A stretch of DNA of 64,000 bases from Chloroflexota bacterium (GTDB lineage: Bacteria > Chloroflexota > Dehalococcoidia > Lucifugimonadales > Lucifugimonadaceae), in the NCBI GenBank assembly GCA_029262735.1, contig JAJCYY010000087.1, positions 29,636 to 93,635 on the forward strand, given 5' to 3'. The position numbers and the translations under genes are program-made. Positions 16,462-25,514 of the stretch are shown in pieces (within the stretch, counting starts at the first letter, position 1; each line of letters opens with the position of its first letter). The notes under the pieces are model-generated. The model saw nothing but the letters and a program-made list of their open reading frames with translations, ran no database searches and was not told the origin of the DNA.

Positions 16462-18340
16462 CCGGGCAGACTTCGCTGCCGCACTAGGAGACAACCTGGC
16501 CGCGGTGGTTCACTCGAACAAAGGGTTGCCATTACTGGCAGCCATTGCAATCAGTCTAGTTGCAGGACTGATTGCATTGCTGTGGCCGGAACCGGCAGCG
16601 GCCAATCATGGAACGCATCTGCTGCTGCTTGCCGATGCACCGACGAACATCGGGGCGGTTGAATACAGCACGCTGTCAGAAACTTTACCAACCGCACCAG
16701 CATCAGCGGCGACCGCGGCAATCGGTGTGCGAGATATCGAGGTTGCGCTTACCGATGCGGGTGGCGTGGATGCGTTCGCATGGACTGCCGTTCCGGCAGG
16801 AGTCAACTGGGACATATCCGGGTCATGGCTGTTCCGGGCATATGTCAGGACAGAGTTCAGCGGCAGATTGTGGATTGCGGCGCGAGTCTATCGAATCTCC
16901 AGTTCAGGTATCCGAACGGAGATTATCTACACGCTGGATTCGACAAGATACGACACGACAACCGCATACCAATTGATGCAGTGGACGGCCGCGATACCAC
17001 CGGGCACGACGCTGAATTCCAGTGAGCACATTGGCATGGCGTTTTTCGTGACACCGGACGCAGACGATCCCGGCCAGATCGCATACCTCGCGGTGGATGA
17101 CACTGCAGCGCAATCCGATGTCGGTGCCGTGGCCAACGAGGTGGTGGTGATTCCGCCAACTCCGACGCCAACTGTTCCTCCCGCAGCCAGCCCGACACCC
17201 GGTCCCCCTGCGCATAACTTCAAGTCGCCGTACACATCCAGCACATCTTCTTGTGCGGGCTGCCATCGAGTGCACACCTCGCCGGCACCACAGGCATTGC
17301 AAGACGGTTGGCCGGAAGAGCAGACCTGTTTCGCGTGTCATGACGGTACCGGTGGTCCCGACATTTTCACCGAGTTTCAGCGTGTCTCGAGGATGCCGGT
17401 GCAGGCAACTGTCGGAATTCACTCGCTGAGCGAATGGCGCACCCAACAGAGTTCGGCGTTTTCAGGCGCGAACCGTCATGTCGAGTGCACTGACTGTCAC
17501 AATCCGCACTATGCAGCAGCGGGCAACCACACTATTGGCAGTGCGTTCGCGTTCGGCCCGCAGCAGGGCGTCTGGGGCATCGAAACCGACTACTCGCTTG
17601 TTCTGCCACTCTCGCCTCCCGCGTTCACACCGGTGGACCGCGTAACTTTCCAGTACGAGCTGTGCCTGAAATGCCACTCATCCTGGGCCTATGGAGCTTC
17701 GCCTCCAATTACGCCCTCCGGTGGCTTTCCCCAGACAGATCAGTCCGCTGAGTTCAACCCGGCAAACGCCTCGTATCACCCGATAACGGCGATAGGTAAG
17801 AACTCATTCATTCAGGGCGACGGCACGTCGTACGCCTCGTCGCTAATCAATGGCCTGACCCCAACTTCGCGACTCGTGTGCTCCGACTGTCATGGCAGCA
17901 GCTCGCCGACGGCGCCGGCGGGTCCGCACGGTTCTGACAATGCGTTCATCTTGACGGGACCGTGGAGCAGGAATACCGGCACGTCTACGCCCAACGATCT
18001 CTGTTTCACATGCCATGACTACAACGTGTACGCCAACCCTGCCAACGATCGGGCTCCATGGGACGAACGAACCGGCTTTTCAGAACCTGATAGGAATTTG
18101 CACGCCATCATGGTCGGGGCAAGGAACAAGGCAAACAATGACGATCCCATCGTGTGTATGGACTGTCACGTCGCGATTCCTCATGGGTATGACCGGGACC
18201 ATTTAATTGGATTCACCGGTGACGGGTTGCCGTACGTGGACCGGCCGTACGCCGAAGGACTGTCCACCATAGATACGTGGCAGGCTTCTGGTGCGTGGAC
18301 TTTCGACAGTTGCGGCACAGCCATGGACAGTTGCAAATGA
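16412..18340 (+). CDS. Heptaheme c-type cytochrome (secreted)
   Basis: About 642 residues from ATG 16412; the frame is open to 16355, but that would overlap the TPR gene by over 100 bases. A long n-region precedes a hydrophobic signal (LLAAIAISLVAGLIALLW, cleavage near PAAANHG). Next comes a beta-rich domain of about 170 residues, a Pro/Thr linker and seven CxxCH sites (CAGCH near 281, CFACH, CTDCH, CLKCH, CSDCH, CFTCH and CMDCH near 582). Companion His residues (CHRVH, CHNPH) indicate bis-His haems. It belongs to the doubled-CXXCH class. The stop overlaps the start of the ResB gene (ATGA), tying this cytochrome directly to its maturation factors. Confidence 0.9.
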   Translation: MQTKLQTNRRGPPPVRNRADFAAALGDNLAAVVHSNKGLPLLAAIAISLVAGLIALLWPEPAAANHGTHLLLLADAPTNIGAVEYSTLSETLPTAPASAATAAIGVRDIEVALTDAGGVDAFAWTAVPAGVNWDISGSWLFRAYVRTEFSGRLWIAARVYRISSSGIRTEIIYTLDSTRYDTTTAYQLMQWTAAIPPGTTLNSSEHIGMAFFVTPDADDPGQIAYLAVDDTAAQSDVGAVANEVVVIPPTPTPTVPPAASPTPGPPAHNFKSPYTSSTSSCAGCHRVHTSPAPQALQDGWPEEQTCFACHDGTGGPDIFTEFQRVSRMPVQATVGIHSLSEWRTQQSSAFSGANRHVECTDCHNPHYAAAGNHTIGSAFAFGPQQGVWGIETDYSLVLPLSPPAFTPVDRVTFQYELCLKCHSSWAYGASPPITPSGGFPQTDQSAEFNPANASYHPITAIGKNSFIQGDGTSYASSLINGLTPTSRLVCSDCHGSSSPTAPAGPHGSDNAFILTGPWSRNTGTSTPNDLCFTCHDYNVYANPANDRAPWDERTGFSEPDRNLHAIMVGARNKANNDDPIVCMDCHVAIPHGYDRDHLIGFTGDGLPYVDRPYAEGLSTIDTWQASGAWTFDSCGTAMDSCK

Positions 18341-19707
18341 CTGCGTCGCACACGCATATCGAACTGACGCGGGTCACGGTTGCGAGAGCCGGGCGCGAAC
18401 TCCGCAGGGGTGCTGAACTGTTAGTTCGGCTGTTGCGGCTTGTCACATCTCGCCGGGTTGTGATGGGGCTGATGATGGCGACGATTGCCGCAATATCACT
18501 GCAGCTTCTCGTACCTCAACACCGGAATGCTCTTCCGGGCGAATATGCCGCGTGGAATGCCCGCTACGGCGAAGTCTCGAACGTACTGGTGCTCGCCGGA
18601 GTTGACCGCGTCACCAGTACACCATGGTTCCGGACCATCGTGTTACTTATGTCGGCGGCGATGACTTTGAGTGGAATTCTGCGAGGCTGGCGGCTGATTA
18701 GCACAGGTCCTGCGGTCCACGGCCCGGTCCGATACAGGCAATGCCTGCCTGCAACTACCGATATGGCGACAATGGCCGAACGCCTACGCCAGAGCCGGTT
18801 TCGCGTCTTGGTTCTGGGAAGCACGATCAGCGCCCACCGCGGTGCTCTGGCGTCATGGGGTTCAATCGCGTTTCACCTCGGAATCGTGGTCATCGTGGCC
18901 GGTTCGGTTGTCACCTCCCTGACTGCGTTCACTGGCTACGTAGAGCTTGCTCCAGGCCAGGCACTGATAAGTGGAGACGAAGCGGCGAGAGGCGCTGATT
19001 ACATCGTCTCGAATTCCCGTTCCGAGCCAGAATTGGCGGTTCGCCTCGATAAAGTCGAGGTTGAAAGATGGCCTAACGGTGAAGCCAAACAGGTGCGAGC
19101 GTTAGTCACGGTGCTGGGGTCTGATGACACGGAGCGGATCCGGACTGTCACTCGAAACGGTCCAATACACATTGCGGGTGCCGATTTTACTCTCGGCTCA
19201 CCGATGGGCACTGCAGTCCGGTTCACCTACATCGACCAGAGTGGGGGTGCGACCAGCGGATACGTCAACCTCCCTGAGAGTCGGACGGATGCGGTGCCGT
19301 CCGTGGTCCGTGTGCCAGGGACTGAGTTCGACCTCACTGTCAGACACGCACCGGAATCGGAGCCGATCGACAATGTGCGCGTGGAGTACACCGATGATGC
19401 CGGAGCCGTGGGCTCGCTCCTGCCCGGGCACGCGGTCTCCGTTGACGGAGGAGAGCTAGTGTTCGAGGCCGTAGAGACCTGGGCGATGTTTATGGTCAGC
19501 AAGGATCCAGGCTTTTCGGTGATGGTGGCGGGCGGAATAGTCGTTGTAGCAGGTCTCGCACTCGCACTGTTCATTTCACCCGCGACTGTTACCGCTCGGA
19601 GGGACGCTGGAGTTGTTGTTGTTGAGCAGAGGTCCCGTCGGTTCGTGCCAAACCTGATTTCATCGGCGTTTGAGCCGCGGGATGGCCAAAAAGCCGGTGC
19701 GCCATGA
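18337..19707 (+). CDS. resB: ResB-family cytochrome c biogenesis protein (first copy)
   Basis: 456 residues from the ATG at 18337, whose ATGA overlaps the cytochrome stop. An open frame back to 18277 is unlikely to be used. It is a system II protein: membrane helices near residues 45, 95, 195 (GSIAFHLGIVVIVAGSVVTS) and 400, with a large external domain between the last two (GYVELAPGQALISG). ResB works with CcsA to move haem out and attach it to CxxCH motifs. It overlaps the CcsA gene by ATGA (19704-19707). It is one of two ResB genes in the window, and the two are only distantly similar. Confidence 0.88.
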   Translation: MTASHTHIELTRVTVARAGRELRRGAELLVRLLRLVTSRRVVMGLMMATIAAISLQLLVPQHRNALPGEYAAWNARYGEVSNVLVLAGVDRVTSTPWFRTIVLLMSAAMTLSGILRGWRLISTGPAVHGPVRYRQCLPATTDMATMAERLRQSRFRVLVLGSTISAHRGALASWGSIAFHLGIVVIVAGSVVTSLTAFTGYVELAPGQALISGDEAARGADYIVSNSRSEPELAVRLDKVEVERWPNGEAKQVRALVTVLGSDDTERIRTVTRNGPIHIAGADFTLGSPMGTAVRFTYIDQSGGATSGYVNLPESRTDAVPSVVRVPGTEFDLTVRHAPESEPIDNVRVEYTDDAGAVGSLLPGHAVSVDGGELVFEAVETWAMFMVSKDPGFSVMVAGGIVVVAGLALALFISPATVTARRDAGVVVVEQRSRRFVPNLISSAFEPRDGQKAGAP

Positions 19708-20543
19708 TTGAGTTCGCAGACACCTTGTACTGGATTGTCGTACCTGTTCTCGGTCTCGCGCTGGTGCTCGAGATCGCCGGCCGCGTGCTGGATCGCAGAA
19801 TTGACAGTCTCTCGACTTCGCTTGTATCTGTGGCACTCGTGCTCCTGACGGCGTCCATCGGGCTCAGGTGGATCGAAGTCGGTCACGGCCCGTACCTGGC
19901 AACCTATGAGGCTGCATCGTCATACGCATGGGTATTGCTGGCTGCTTTCCTGGCACTGCGAGCGCGCTATGGAGAGGTTCGGAATGCCGCACCTCTGGCG
20001 ATTGCACCCGCGTTGCTGCTCCTTGGTTTGGGAGTGACGAGCGACGGTGGTCAGCAGTTCGCCTCTCCGGCCATGAACACAATCTGGTTGTGGATCCACG
20101 TGGGCTTCGCCAAGATGTCGCTAGCTTTGCTCGTGCTCGGCGGTGGTATTGCATTGCGCGGTGCTGGTGGGCTGCAGTTGCGTCAGCTCACTTTTGCAAC
20201 GGCCAATGGCGGCACCAGCCATTCGCAAGATCTGGACGACCGACTCTATCCACTGAGCACACGCCTGATCAGCGCCGGATATTTTCTCCTGGCGATCGTC
20301 ATCGGATCAGGCGCACTCTGGGCTCGCACTGCATGGGGCGCTTACTGGACATGGGACCCGATCGAGTCCTGGGCGTTGGCAACCTGGTTGATGTACGGAA
20401 CGACTATCCATGCTCAGCGCATGTGGGACGTTTCCGCCAAAACGTGGGCCCGAATCAACGTTCTCACTCTCGTTCTGAGTGCTCTGCTGTTCATCGGTCT
20501 CAGGTTCCTGAGCCTCAGCCCGCACTGGATCTATTCTGGCTAG
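19704..20543 (+). CDS. ccsA: CcsA-family haem-handling protein (first copy)
   Basis: 279 residues with about eight membrane helices. The haem-binding WWD motif is present (WGAYWTWDPIESW, about 211-223), and a membrane-side His (IWLWIHVGFAKMS) is in the expected place for an axial ligand. It forms the haem channel/synthetase with ResB. Coupled to ResB by an ATGA overlap. Assigned to CcsA rather than to CcmC/CcmF by its partner. Confidence 0.9.
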   Translation: MIEFADTLYWIVVPVLGLALVLEIAGRVLDRRIDSLSTSLVSVALVLLTASIGLRWIEVGHGPYLATYEAASSYAWVLLAAFLALRARYGEVRNAAPLAIAPALLLLGLGVTSDGGQQFASPAMNTIWLWIHVGFAKMSLALLVLGGGIALRGAGGLQLRQLTFATANGGTSHSQDLDDRLYPLSTRLISAGYFLLAIVIGSGALWARTAWGAYWTWDPIESWALATWLMYGTTIHAQRMWDVSAKTWARINVLTLVLSALLFIGLRFLSLSPHWIYSG

Positions 20544-20563
20544 TTTCGAGCCCTGGTTACCGG

Positions 20564-20579
20564 TCACATAAGTATGTGA
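20564..20579. promoter_or_regulatory. Perfect 7-2-7 palindrome before the second maturation operon
   Basis: TCACATA-AG-TATGTGA sits in the 190-base gap between the first CcsA and the second ResB. It resembles dimeric CRP/FNR-type operators in layout, though the half-site is not a textbook one. GGTCACATA also occurs at 13086 upstream of the hexaheme cytochrome. Confidence 0.4.
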
Positions 20580-20736
20580 TCGGTGTCACGAATGAGGACT
20601 GATCATGCCATCGCATGACTCAAGTTCGTTTCTCTATTGATGTGCCCGAAGAGACCTGCAACTAGGTTGAATGTGGCTTACCTGAGTGCTGAGTAACAAA
20701 TCAACGGTTCAGCACTCCGACTCGGGAGTGAAGGCC

Positions 20737-22188
20737 ATGGTCGGGCAAACGGTTCAAGACACCGAATCTCGCAGGTTGAAACTGCCTGCAGTTGGGCCTG
20801 CCTCCGTCTGGCGGCTCTTCACCTCAGTCCGCCTGGCAGTAGTTCTCATTCTTCTGATTTCACTCGCAAGCCTCGGCGGCGTCCTGCTGGTTCAAGCACC
20901 GGCCGCACCCGAAGTCGATCCGACAGGATATGACCGCTGGCTGAGCCAGATACGAGACAAGTACGGGACGTTAACCGGCTTATTTGACTCTGTTGGGCTG
21001 TTCAGGGTGTTTACATCCTGGTGGTTCCAGTTGCTGCTGGCCCTACTCGCAATCAATACCGCAGTCTGCACGGTCGATAGATCGGGCAAGGTCGTGAAAC
21101 GGTCGTTCGGGACACCTTCGGTTGAGATGCCTGAAAAGTTCTTCGTCAGAGCCGCACTCCGCTCTAGGATGATCGTTTCAGGCATCACCGAAGCTCAGTC
21201 AGACCAAATTGTTAAAGATAGTCTTCGCGGCTATCGGATCAAGAGAGCCGATTCGGATGGCAGGACCAGCTTCTACGCAGACAGATGGCGCATGGCTCCG
21301 CTGGGGACACTCGTCCACCATGCTGCACTTGTCGGTCTCATCCTGGGATTCGCGGCTATGGCGCGCTGGGGGGATGACTTCACCCTGGTCGTAGCGGAAG
21401 GCGATATGGCGACGCTCGGTGCAGACAGCAACCTGGCGATCAGGCTGGAGACATTCACCGACGAGTACTACGTGAGCGGCCCTCCAAAGGACTACGTGAG
21501 CGACGTCGTCCTTTACGAAGACGGCGTAGAAATTCGGCGTAGTTCTGTAAGAGTCAACTCTCCTCTCGTCTATAAGGGCACGCGGCTTCACCAGTCATTT
21601 TTCGGAATCGCAGTTGAAGTCGCCATGAGGGACTCGTCAGGCCGGGTGATCGTTGAAGAGAGAGTCCCTCTTGCATGGCGAGTCGGTGAGAGGCCGTTTG
21701 GCTCTTTCGTAGTGCCATCAGAGCAGCTCGAGATTTACGTCATCGGCCCGGCGTCTACATTCATCGATGAAGCGATTCCTGCTGGCCAGGTTCGCGTCGA
21801 GGTGTATCAGCTGGGCAATGAGCAGCCCTATGCCCTTGGCAACGTAGCACAGGGCGAAACCACCGAACTTGGCGGGTTGAACTACGAGTTCCTTAGAGAG
21901 ACCCAGTTCTCAGGTTTCCAGGTCGTTAGGAATCCGGCTCGGCCGTTGCTCTGGGGCGCCAGTATCGCCTTCGTGGTTGGGCTGATCTGGGTTCTGTATC
22001 TCAAGCCCCGCCAACTCTGGGCACAACGAAAGAAGATCGGCGACAACACGTACGAGATTTCTTTTGGCGCTGCGAAGGGCAAGCGAAACCACTTCGAAGG
22101 TCCATTCAACGGTATAGCCCGCAGGTCCGAACGGCAGGCCCGTGCAATCGGGTCAATCCAGGAATTTGATCCCAAGGAGATCTTGTGA
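20737..22188 (+). CDS. resB: ResB-family cytochrome c biogenesis protein (second copy)
   Basis: 483 residues from ATG 20737, preceded by GTGAAGG; a GTG at 20686 would add 17 residues but has no ribosome site. The start of the protein matches ResB well: LFTSVRLAVVLILLISLASLGG, then RVFTSWWFQLLLALLAINTAVC, GTLVHHAALVGLILGF and a C-terminal helix (LLWGASIAFVVGLIWVLYLK). It is closer to the family standard than the first copy. The stop overlaps the CcsA start. Confidence 0.9.
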   Translation: MVGQTVQDTESRRLKLPAVGPASVWRLFTSVRLAVVLILLISLASLGGVLLVQAPAAPEVDPTGYDRWLSQIRDKYGTLTGLFDSVGLFRVFTSWWFQLLLALLAINTAVCTVDRSGKVVKRSFGTPSVEMPEKFFVRAALRSRMIVSGITEAQSDQIVKDSLRGYRIKRADSDGRTSFYADRWRMAPLGTLVHHAALVGLILGFAAMARWGDDFTLVVAEGDMATLGADSNLAIRLETFTDEYYVSGPPKDYVSDVVLYEDGVEIRRSSVRVNSPLVYKGTRLHQSFFGIAVEVAMRDSSGRVIVEERVPLAWRVGERPFGSFVVPSEQLEIYVIGPASTFIDEAIPAGQVRVEVYQLGNEQPYALGNVAQGETTELGGLNYEFLRETQFSGFQVVRNPARPLLWGASIAFVVGLIWVLYLKPRQLWAQRKKIGDNTYEISFGAAKGKRNHFEGPFNGIARRSERQARAIGSIQEFDPKEIL

Positions 22189-23069
22189 TGGAAAAGATGT
22201 CAACCTACCTATTTTCTGCCGGAACCCTGGCTCTCGCCGGAGCTCTGGTGGGATACCTCGCCGCCACAGTGAGCCTCGTGATGTCATCGCAGACAGTGGT
22301 CGTCGGGCGGGGAGGTCTTCTCTCGCTGTCTCGAGTCACTCGGATCAAGGGTTGGCCGATGTCCGGCCGTGTCGGCTCGATGCTCGCATGGAACGCAGAG
22401 GTTTTCCTAGTCCTTGCGCTGATCACCAGGGCAGTTGCAGCAGGACGTGGGCCGTTCTCGAACATGTACGAGTTCAGCATGGCGTTTGCAGCAGGCGTGC
22501 TCTTCGCCTACCTGGTGACCGAACGGCGCTACAAGCTCTACAGCCTGGGTCTCGTAGTGTTGCCGGTCGCGCTCGGAATGCTCTGGTACGCCACGACAAT
22601 TCCCAGTGAGATTGAGCCGCTTGTTCCAGCCCTGCAGAACAACCTGCTGCTTACGCTACACGTTGCCGTGGCCATCCTTGCCTACGGTTTCTTTTCGGTC
22701 AGCTTCGGAGCGGCGGTCCTTTACCTGGTGCGCAGCTGGATGGGAGCCGGAGAAACCTCGCTCAGCGCACTTGACGATGCAGGCCACCGTTCGGCGCTTC
22801 TTGGATTCCCGGCAATGGCACTGGTAATCATCCTTGGATCGATTTGGGCTGAGCAGGCCTGGGGCCGTTGGTGGGGATGGGACCCGAAGGAAACCGCCTC
22901 TCTGATCACATTCTTCGTTTACGCAGGCTACCTGCACACTCGGGTGGTGCAAGGCTGGGCCGGAGCGAAATCGGCCGTGTTGTTACTCGTCGGGTTCGGC
23001 GCCGTTCTCTTCACCTACTTCGGCAATCTCTTCTTCAGTGGATTGCACGCCTACTCGGGAGTTGGGTAA
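22188..23069 (+). CDS. ccsA: CcsA/CcsB-family haem-handling protein (second copy)
   Basis: 293 residues. ATG 22188 has AAGGAG eight bases upstream; the GTG three bases earlier is less likely. About eight membrane helices. The WWD motif is WGRWWGWDPKETASL (near residue 226), a close match to the family, with conserved FSNMYEF and GYLHTR segments. Together with the ResB before it, this forms a second complete system II synthetase. TlpA follows five bases after the stop. Confidence 0.93.
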   Translation: MEKMSTYLFSAGTLALAGALVGYLAATVSLVMSSQTVVVGRGGLLSLSRVTRIKGWPMSGRVGSMLAWNAEVFLVLALITRAVAAGRGPFSNMYEFSMAFAAGVLFAYLVTERRYKLYSLGLVVLPVALGMLWYATTIPSEIEPLVPALQNNLLLTLHVAVAILAYGFFSVSFGAAVLYLVRSWMGAGETSLSALDDAGHRSALLGFPAMALVIILGSIWAEQAWGRWWGWDPKETASLITFFVYAGYLHTRVVQGWAGAKSAVLLLVGFGAVLFTYFGNLFFSGLHAYSGVG

Positions 23070-23073
23070 CCCA

Positions 23074-23643
23074 ATGAACGAAACACTGACCACTCCAAAA
23101 ACAAAGGAATCTCGCTCGCAGACCGTCGTCGTGGGTGTGGTCGTCGGTGTAGTTGTGCTCATCGTAGTGGCTCTAATCGGGTTGCGGATGGGTGTGCATT
23201 CCTTCGGCGGCCTCGGCGACGGTCTGCGGGTCGGCGAACCGGCTCCTGAATTCGAGATTCCATCGCTCGACGGCAACAGTCTTGTTTCGCTTGATCAGAT
23301 GGAAGGCAAGCCGGTGTGGCTCACTTTCTGGGCTAGCTGGTGTCCGCCGTGCAGAGTCGAAATGCCTGATCTCGATGAGTTGGTGAGTCCTGCGCACGGA
23401 CAGGATTTTAACTACCTCGCCGTGTCATTTGGTGAAGATCCGCAACTGGTCAGGGAATACATGGCCAGGACGGGCTACGACCTCCCGGTCGGCGTAAACC
23501 CGACTTCGGAAGTAGCGATTAGCTACGGAGTTGTTGGCCTGCCAACGCACATATTCATTGACTCGGATGGTGTTGTCACAGACATCTATTCCGGAGTCTT
23601 GAAGCGCGGGCAGATCGACAAATTGACGGTCGATCTGTGGTGA
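23074..23643 (+). CDS. TlpA/ResA-like membrane-anchored thioredoxin
   Basis: 189 residues from ATG 23074, just after the CcsA stop. An N-terminal membrane helix (TVVVGVVVGVVVLIVVALIGL) and a thioredoxin fold with active site WCPPC (WASWCPPCRVEMPDL) and the cis-Pro region (VGLPTHIFID). In system II organisms this class reduces the CxxCH cysteines of apocytochromes so that haem can be attached. Its position at the end of the ResB-CcsA operon supports that role. Confidence 0.92.
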   Translation: MNETLTTPKTKESRSQTVVVGVVVGVVVLIVVALIGLRMGVHSFGGLGDGLRVGEPAPEFEIPSLDGNSLVSLDQMEGKPVWLTFWASWCPPCRVEMPDLDELVSPAHGQDFNYLAVSFGEDPQLVREYMARTGYDLPVGVNPTSEVAISYGVVGLPTHIFIDSDGVVTDIYSGVLKRGQIDKLTVDLW

Positions 23644-23698
23644 AAGATTCAAAGCTCGTGACCGGTAAAACGGCACGAAACGAATGAAGGAGATCGAG

Positions 23699-24652
23699 AT
23701 GCGATTCATCCTACTGACTCTAGGGAGCATCTTTTTGGTTGTGCTGGCTGCATGTGGTTCACAGGCTGACGCCTCGGTTCCCAGAGCCTCTGACCCTGAA
23801 CCAACTCAAGTGGTCGCTAGTACCGACGTGACCGTGATTGACATGATTGGCCGAAGCGTCACGTTTGACGCCGTGCCAACGAAGATCGTGACCGTCCACC
23901 CGACGGCAACCGAAATCCTGTACGCACTCGGAGTATCGGCCGTCGGACGCGACACAAGCTCGAAGTACCCGCCAGAGGTCGAGTCTGTTGCAACTGTCGG
24001 AGGTGCGTATACACCGTCGTTCGAGGCAATAGTCGGTATTCAACCCGACCTGGTATTGATCGAGGCCCTGACCCAGGGTCATCAGATCGACGCGTTCGAG
24101 GCTACCGGTGCAAAGGTGGTTGCAGTTCGTGCGGCGTCTCTCGAGGACGTTACGGATTCGATCAGCTTAGTCGCCGCGATTGTTGGTGAGGAAAACAAAG
24201 GCGCGGTGAGCGTCGCGAACATCCAGACAGAGATCGAGAATTCCGAAGGTGCCATGTCCGGCAACCCGAGCTTCCTGATCCTCATCTCGGACTCTGACCG
24301 AAACATGTACGCGGCAAAACCTGAGTCATACCCGGGTGCTGTTGCATCGACACTTGGACTCAACAACCTGGCAGGTGGAATGCCTGACGCGGGGCCGTTC
24401 CCAGGCTTCGCACTGGTCTCGGCTGAGTCGATGCTTTCCTTGAACCCCGACTACCTGTTCACGATCACACCGGCCCCGCCTCCGGTACCGCGCCTGTCAG
24501 AGAGCCTGGCCCGCATTCCAGGAATCAACCAGCTGGCAGCAGTAACGGAGAGCAAGGTGTTGGAGCTTGATCCAGCCGTGTTCCTGAGCGCGCCAGGACC
24601 CAGATTCCCGGTTGCAGTCAACTCGCTGGCTGAGTTCGTTACATCAAGCTAA
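23699..24652 (+). CDS. ABC transporter substrate-binding lipoprotein (Fe/haem/B12 type)
   Basis: 317 residues from ATG 23699, which has GAAGGAGA at the right distance. Lipobox LAAC ends the signal peptide. The fold is TroA/BtuF-like (Peripla_BP_2): VTFDAVPTKIVTVHPTATEILYAL, then GIQPDLVLIEALTQG. This family carries iron-siderophore, haem, cobalamin or metal ions to a FecCD permease; a permease and ATPase follow at 25515 and 26618. The ligand cannot be told from sequence. Placement next to haem-ligation genes makes iron or haem attractive. Confidence 0.88.
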   Translation: MRFILLTLGSIFLVVLAACGSQADASVPRASDPEPTQVVASTDVTVIDMIGRSVTFDAVPTKIVTVHPTATEILYALGVSAVGRDTSSKYPPEVESVATVGGAYTPSFEAIVGIQPDLVLIEALTQGHQIDAFEATGAKVVAVRAASLEDVTDSISLVAAIVGEENKGAVSVANIQTEIENSEGAMSGNPSFLILISDSDRNMYAAKPESYPGAVASTLGLNNLAGGMPDAGPFPGFALVSAESMLSLNPDYLFTITPAPPPVPRLSESLARIPGINQLAAVTESKVLELDPAVFLSAPGPRFPVAVNSLAEFVTSS

Positions 24653-24668
24653 GCAGTTCGTTGTTTAG

Positions 24669-24703
24669 TCGTCAGCTGCCCGGCGGCACGGTGCCGGGCA
24701 GAC
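24669..24703 (+). terminator. GC-rich hairpin between substrate-binding protein and membrane protein
   Basis: CTGCCCGGC pairs exactly with GCCGGGCAG across an eight-base loop, extended by CGTC/GACG. There is no U run, so it may be an attenuator or processing site rather than a full terminator. Confidence 0.5.
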
Positions 24704-24719
24704 GATACGGGAGCTTCCG

Positions 24720-25472
24720 ATGAGAGAGAGCGTCGATTACATACCCATAGCGACTACGTTCATTTCGCTGGCGTTCGCATATGTAGTGTTTCAGCGGTAC
24801 CGACGGAAGGTTCGTGAAGGAGATCCACGCAGAACACATCTGCTGTGGTGGACGATCGGAATAGCAACATTCGGGGCCGGCACGTTTACCGAGGGTTTCA
24901 CGACGCTACTCGGTTGGAACACGCCGATCTTCAAGTCCTGGTACGTGGTCGGTGCGTTGCTCGGCGGCTGGCCGCTGGCGCAGGGCTCTGTATACCTGCA
25001 TTTCAATCGAAAACTTGCAAACAGACTAACGGTGGTCACCGTTGCATACGTGGTGATCGCAAGCATTGCGGTTCTTGTCTCACCGATTAACTACGCGCTT
25101 GTTGAGGAATATGAACTTTCAGGCCGCGTGCTCGAGTGGCGTTGGGTCCGACTGTTGAGTCCGTTAATAAACACCTACGCGGTGATCTTCCTGATCGGTG
25201 GTGCAATCTATTCTGCGTGGATCTTCTACGCTCGGAAGCGTGATGACGTGCGTGGACTAGGCAATGTTCTGATCGCCACGGGAGCGATTCTTCCCGGCAT
25301 TGGCGGCAGTTTCTCCCGAGCGGGGCACACCGAAGTGCTCTATGTCGGTGAGTTCATCGGGCTGTTGCTGATCTACGCCGGTTACAGAATGAACGTCGCT
25401 GCCAGCACGAGGGACGCCCGGATCAGCGAAGCCGTCCCGGCAGCTCAGTTTGCCAAACCAGACGGTGGCTGA
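24720..25472 (+). CDS. Multi-pass membrane protein, family unknown
   Basis: 250 residues with about seven hydrophobic helices (YIPIATTFISLAFAYVVF, LLWWTIGIATFGAGTF, VVTVAYVVIASIAVLV, LINTYAVIFLIGGAIYSAWI, VLIATGAILPGIGG, VGEFIGLLLIYAGYRM). No catalytic motif is visible. It lies between the binding protein and the permease of the importer, so it may be part of that system or merely co-transcribed. Rated a real gene by length, hydropathy pattern and tight spacing. Confidence 0.75.
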   Translation: MRESVDYIPIATTFISLAFAYVVFQRYRRKVREGDPRRTHLLWWTIGIATFGAGTFTEGFTTLLGWNTPIFKSWYVVGALLGGWPLAQGSVYLHFNRKLANRLTVVTVAYVVIASIAVLVSPINYALVEEYELSGRVLEWRWVRLLSPLINTYAVIFLIGGAIYSAWIFYARKRDDVRGLGNVLIATGAILPGIGGSFSRAGHTEVLYVGEFIGLLLIYAGYRMNVAASTRDARISEAVPAAQFAKPDGG

Positions 25473-25514
25473 ACTGGCAGGTTGCCGGCGCGTGTCGCCA
25501 ATGGGCCAGAACAC

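Noticed and set aside
18277..18336. Extended start for the first ResB
   Set aside because: Would overlap the heptaheme cytochrome by 64 bases; the ATGA-coupled ATG at 18337 is the natural start.
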